Shown here in pieces: positions 6,688 through 9,590 of a stretch of 9,590 nt of DNA. Every line of letters starts with the position of its first letter. Positions within the stretch are counted from its first letter, which is position 1. The DNA comes from Methanobrevibacter sp. Its GTDB lineage: Archaea > Methanobacteriota > Methanobacteria > Methanobacteriales > Methanobacteriaceae. The DNA lies in contig WRCI01000053.1 of assembly GCA_009784145.1 (NCBI GenBank), positions 1 through 9,590 on the forward strand, given 5' to 3'. Position numbers and translations under genes: made by a program. Below the pieces are notes generated by a model, which saw only the letters and a list, made by a program, of their open reading frames with translations, was not told the origin of the DNA and made no database searches.

Positions 6688-7068
6688 ATGAATCTTAATA
6701 GTAAACAAATAATTGGACTAATAGCTTTTATAGTGGGTATTTTACTAATTACATCTTCAACTATGATTCCACTCCCAATCATTATAGTTAATGTAATTGG
6801 AGCACTTTTAATTGCTTATGGTGTATTGGCTCTTCTTATAGAGCTGAAGCGTGTTATAGAGAATAGTGATATGGATAATGAAGAAATGATTGGACTAATA
6901 GGTATTATAGGTACTAAAGGAATAATTGCACTAATAGCTTTTATAGTAGGTATTATGCTAATCACCTATTCAGCTATGATTCCACTCCCAGTCATTATTA
7001 TTAATGTAGTTGGAGCACTTTTAATTGCTTATGGTGTATTGAATTTTATTAATATAATAAAGATATAA
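6688..7068 (+). CDS. Small membrane protein of two duplicated hairpin modules, function unknown
   Basis: I do not recognise the family. The 126 residues are strongly hydrophobic with about four membrane segments, near residues 8-27, 31-52, 78-98 and 102-123. Two copies of a 40-residue module are obvious. Each contains IAFIVGI, an MIPLP turn between its two helices, and NVIGALLIAYGVL or NVVGALLIAYGVL. A charged linker with KRVIENSDMDNEE joins them. The modules match at DNA level too (6708-6828 against 6921-7041, 12 differences in 121 bp), so the duplication is recent or kept uniform by gene conversion. The first helix could also act as a signal anchor. No ribosome site precedes the ATG, while a TATA box sits 26 bases upstream, suggesting a leaderless mRNA. 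It ends 215 bp from convergent ileS. It could be a small channel, a scaffold or a membrane-stress protein; nothing visible decides between these. Confidence 0.75.
   Translation: MNLNSKQIIGLIAFIVGILLITSSTMIPLPIIIVNVIGALLIAYGVLALLIELKRVIENSDMDNEEMIGLIGIIGTKGIIALIAFIVGIMLITYSAMIPLPVIIINVVGALLIAYGVLNFINIIKI
6708..7041 (+). repeat. 121-bp direct repeat forming the two halves of the membrane protein
   Basis: 6708-6828 and 6921-7041 align without gaps at an offset of 213 bp (71 codons), with 12 mismatches in 121 bp, about 90% identity. Several mismatches are silent or conservative (Ile/Val, Ile/Met, Thr/Ala), so the membrane character is kept. Confidence 0.93.
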
Positions 7069-7283
7069 GTTTTAATAAAATTCATAAATATATCTAATTT
7101 ATTAGCTCAATTATTAATATATTCAATATTAATATAATTTTAAGAAAATTTAGATATTTTAAATTGAATTTTAATAATTCTATATAAATTTTAATATATT
7201 TATATAAATTTTAATAATTTTCTATTTTTATAAGTATAAAAATGAAGTTTTTATTATTTATAATAAATATTTATATAATTTAA
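7069..7283. other. Convergent A/T spacer with a short 20-bp repeat
   Basis: This spacer lies between the ends of the membrane-protein gene and ileS and holds no open frame. From 7161 to 7220 there are three 20-bp units sharing AATTTTAATA: one diverged (7161-7180) and two close copies (7181-7200 and 7201-7220). A near-perfect terminator palindrome follows at 7224-7243. Confidence 0.6.
7224..7243. terminator. Bidirectional terminator between convergent genes
   Basis: ATTTTTATA, AG, TATAAAAAT is a perfect 9-bp inverted repeat with a 2-base centre; as RNA it would form an 8-bp stem with a 4-base loop. Each strand places a run of five T in its own 5' arm. It sits about 155 bases past the membrane-protein stop and 41 bases past the ileS stop, so it could stop transcription from both sides. 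Confidence 0.6.
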
Positions 7284-9590
7284 TTAATTTTCAATGAGAA
7301 CTACTAAATTTTCCTCTTCAATTTTCCATTTTTTAATATATTTATTTTTATTCCTAGTATCCTCATTTATAGCAATACTATCAAATGAAATATTGAGAGC
7401 TCTAACTTCCTTAGATATAAAATCAATCTGATTAGCTATTGTACCTTTAAAATTATCACTAGCTTGGACAATAACATTTATATTAGCTTCAACATCTAAA
7501 TCTAAGTCTTTTCTCATATCTTGAATTCTTCTGATGAGTTCACGTGCCTGGCTTTCAGAAAGTATTTCAGGAGTAATTTGAGTATTAACAAAGACATTTC
7601 CTCCTTTAAATTCAGAGCTAACTACGGTCTCAGGAAGAACACTATCAAATAAAACATCTTCTTCAGATAAATCAATTACTTTATCACTAGCATCTTCATT
7701 TCCACTAGCAATAATAACATCAATTTTTCCATTAGCTTTTAAATCATCCTTAATCTGATTTCCATCAGCATCTGCAAGAAACTGCTTAACTGGAACAATA
7801 TCCTGTTTTAATCGTGCACCCAGAGTTTTTAAGTTTGGTTTAGCTATAAAACTAAGGTTTTCATACTCTTCAGCGGTTATTATTTCTTTAGTATTTGACT
7901 GATCTTTGATAACATTTTGTAAGTGATTTACAGCTTCAAGAACAGAATCATCCTCAGAAACAACTGTTATATCAGTTACTGGCCATCGAAGTTTGTACTT
8001 AGCTATGTCTCTTGCTCTTGAAGTAGCTTCAATTATATCCCTTACAAGATCCATTTCCTTCTCAAGATCTTTATTTATTGCACTTTCATCATATTCCCAA
8101 TCTTCCATATGAATACTTAACTTAGCATCAGATTTTGTACCTTTAACAATATTTTCATATATTTTTTCAGATATATGAGGTGCAAAAGGAGCTAATACTT
8201 TTATTAATGTTTCAATAGCTGTGTACAAGGCATAATATGCTCCTAATTTATCAGGATCATCTTTTTCGACCCAAGTTCTTCCTCTTATAAGTCTTACATA
8301 CCAACGACTAAGGTCTTCAAGTATAAAGTTATTAATTTTTCTAGTAGCTTGATGGAAGAATGCTTGATTTAAATCTTCTCCTACCTCTTTAACTAAAGAA
8401 TTAGCTCTTGAAATAATCCATTTATCTTCATCTCTAAGAATGATACTATTTTCATTATTATTCTCAGTATTATTTTCACTATTATTCTCAGTATTATTTT
8501 CATCATTTACATTGCATTTTTCAGGATTAAAATTATCAAGAGACATGTAAGTTGTTGAAAATACATAAACATTCCAAAGAATATTGAACATCTTCTTAAT
8601 ATTGTTAAGTTCGTCCCAAACAAATTTAAGATCATCCCATGGTTTACTTGCCCATAATAAATAGAATCTTAAGACATCTGCCCCATAACTCTCAATTACA
8701 TCTTCTGGTTGAACAACATTTCCAAGAGATTTACTCATTTTCTTCCCATGCTCATCAAGAACAAATCCATGCATTAAAACTTTCTTGTAAGGTACTTGAT
8801 TGAAAGCTACAACACTAGTGCCAAGTTGTGAATAGAACCAACCTCTTGTTTGATCTTGACCTTCTGTAATAAAGTCATATTGGAACCATTCCTCAAACAT
8901 ATCTTTTTCTTGAGGATAATAAAGTGCAGCCCATCCAGCTACGCCAGAATCAATCCATACATCTAAAACATCAGGAATACGTTTCATTTCCCCATTACAA
9001 TTAGAGTTATTAGAATTATTAGAGTTATTAGAGTTATTAGAGCTACATTTGATTACAATATCATCAACGTGAGGTCTATGAACAAGGTCTTCATTATTAG
9101 CTGTAATTTCATTTATTGAATTTTCTTTTAACTCTTCTACAGAACCAATTACTTTTATTTCACCACAGTCTTCACATACCCAAATAGGAATAGGAATTCC
9201 CCAATATCTTTGTCTTGAAATAGTCCAATCTTTTGCATTATCCACCCAATCATGGAATCTTCCTTCACCAGCCCATTTAGGAATCCATTCAACATTCTTT
9301 ATCTCAGAAAGCATTTTGTCTTTTATTTCTGTTATTTTTAAGAACCATTGTTCAGTTGCAATATAGATAATTGGAGTTTTACATCTCCAACAGGTTCCAT
9401 ACCTGTGTTTTATTATTTCATCTCTAATGAGAAGCCCACTAGCTTTTAAATCATCAATAATATTTAAATCTGCATCTTTAACAAATTCACCTTTGTATTT
9501 TCCAGCACTATCTGTAAAATTTCCTTCTTCATTTACTGGGCAGAATATTGGAAGGTTGAACTCTTTACCAATTTCAAAATCATCAGGACC
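7284..9590 (-). CDS. ileS: Isoleucyl-tRNA synthetase (partial, N-terminus off the right edge)
   Basis: IleRS charges tRNA-Ile with isoleucine and edits mischarged valine. The frame is open to the window edge and gives 768 residues of an expected 1040 or more; the HIGH-motif part is missing, and the Met at 9314 is internal. Numbering from the edge, GPDDFEIG (1-8) ends the editing domain, and [10 protein letters not shown] (67-76) and [16 protein letters not shown] (122-137) follow. C139-x2-C142 is one zinc pair. The second pair, C182 and C198, is split by an Asn/Ser repeat. [11 protein letters not shown] and KKMSKSLGN (KMSKS 284-288) complete the catalytic part. A second Asn-rich insertion (about 362-382) precedes the anticodon-binding helices. 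The C-terminal extension, with [18 protein letters not shown], marks the archaeal/eukaryal type. It convergently faces the small membrane-protein gene. Confidence 0.97.
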   Translation of the reverse strand, partial: GPDDFEIGKEFNLPIFCPVNEEGNFTDSAGKYKGEFVKDADLNIIDDLKASGLLIRDEIIKHRYGTCWRCKTPIIYIATEQWFLKITEIKDKMLSEIKNVEWIPKWAGEGRFHDWVDNAKDWTISRQRYWGIPIPIWVCEDCGEIKVIGSVEELKENSINEITANNEDLVHRPHVDDIVIKCSSNNSNNSNNSNNSNCNGEMKRIPDVLDVWIDSGVAGWAALYYPQEKDMFEEWFQYDFITEGQDQTRGWFYSQLGTSVVAFNQVPYKKVLMHGFVLDEHGKKMSKSLGNVVQPEDVIESYGADVLRFYLLWASKPWDDLKFVWDELNNIKKMFNILWNVYVFSTTYMSLDNFNPEKCNVNDENNTENNSENNTENNNENSIILRDEDKWIISRANSLVKEVGEDLNQAFFHQATRKINNFILEDLSRWYVRLIRGRTWVEKDDPDKLGAYYALYTAIETLIKVLAPFAPHISEKIYENIVKGTKSDAKLSIHMEDWEYDESAINKDLEKEMDLVRDIIEATSRARDIAKYKLRWPVTDITVVSEDDSVLEAVNHLQNVIKDQSNTKEIITAEEYENLSFIAKPNLKTLGARLKQDIVPVKQFLADADGNQIKDDLKANGKIDVIIASGNEDASDKVIDLSEEDVLFDSVLPETVVSSEFKGGNVFVNTQITPEILSESQARELIRRIQDMRKDLDLDVEANINVIVQASDNFKGTIANQIDFISKEVRALNISFDSIAINEDTRNKNKYIKKWKIEEENLVVLIEN
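8451..8501 (-). repeat. 12-bp in-frame tandem repeat in ileS (4 copies)
   Basis: Units at 8490-8501, 8478-8489, 8466-8477 and 8454-8465 each encode Glu-Asn-Asn plus Thr, Ser, Thr or Asn, followed by one more Glu codon. GAA/GAG and ACT/AGT alternate, hinting at a 24-bp duplication step. The tract falls in the link between the catalytic part and the anticodon-binding helices. Confidence 0.92.
9001..9045 (-). repeat. 9-bp in-frame tandem repeat in ileS (5 copies)
   Basis: Five 9-bp units on the plus strand read TTAGAGTTA, TTAGAATTA, TTAGAGTTA, TTAGAGTTA and TTAGAGCTA. On the coding strand they give repeated Asn-Asn-Ser, flanked directly by the TGT codons of C182 and C198. Near identity between units suggests slippage and a length that may vary between strains. 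Confidence 0.95.

Noticed and set aside
4113..7068. Insertion sequence or integrated element
   Set aside because: No transposase, integrase, terminal inverted repeats or tRNA attachment site is visible at either side.
7284..9314. IleRS starting at the Met at 9314 as a complete protein
   Set aside because: The frame continues to the window edge with clear IleRS sequence ([18 protein letters not shown]), so this Met is internal and the gene is partial.

Overview
The window looks like the chromosome of a very AT-rich methanogenic archaeon of the Methanobacteriales, most likely Methanobrevibacter or a close relative. This rests on protein character: a small archaeal-type PurL, an archaeal/eukaryal-type isoleucyl-tRNA synthetase with a long C-terminal extension, and a rubredoxin-fused stand-alone glutamate-synthase domain beside rubrerythrin. 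Shine-Dalgarno sites are of the AGGTG/GGAG kind, and spacers are almost pure A/T. The genus is an inference from family knowledge and was not searched.

Layout: the minus strand carries three housekeeping genes in one orientation. They are ileS (7284-9590, N-terminus beyond the right edge), purL (1059-3383, complete) and moeA (1-761, C-terminus beyond the left edge). A plus-strand block sits between ileS and purL. It holds rubrerythrin (4113-4655), a rubredoxin plus FMN/3Fe-4S glutamate-synthase-like protein (4847-6292), and a small membrane protein made of two near-identical hairpin modules (6688-7068). Rubrerythrin and the rubredoxin-fused flavoprotein are probably co-transcribed, because their spacer has no oligo-T tract. 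Together they look like a redox or peroxide-defence unit, with the rubredoxin domain as a plausible electron carrier. The membrane-protein gene seems to have its own promoter and a leaderless transcript. A perfect 20-bp inverted repeat between it and convergent ileS looks like a bidirectional terminator.

Two features stand out. First, two essential enzymes carry in-frame, Asn-rich tandem-repeat insertions: a 39-bp repeat in purL, and 12-bp and 9-bp repeats in ileS. The 9-bp repeat lies between two cysteines of a zinc knuckle, changing the usual C-x2-C to C-x15-C. Second, several spacers carry AT-rich tandem arrays with a 10- or 20-bp period, close to one or two helical turns. The clearest is a 40-bp higher-order repeat at 3811-3930 upstream of rubrerythrin. 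The 395-bp spacer before the membrane protein holds two identical 22-bp palindromes that look like paired operator sites. No tRNA, rRNA, CRISPR array or insertion sequence was recognised.
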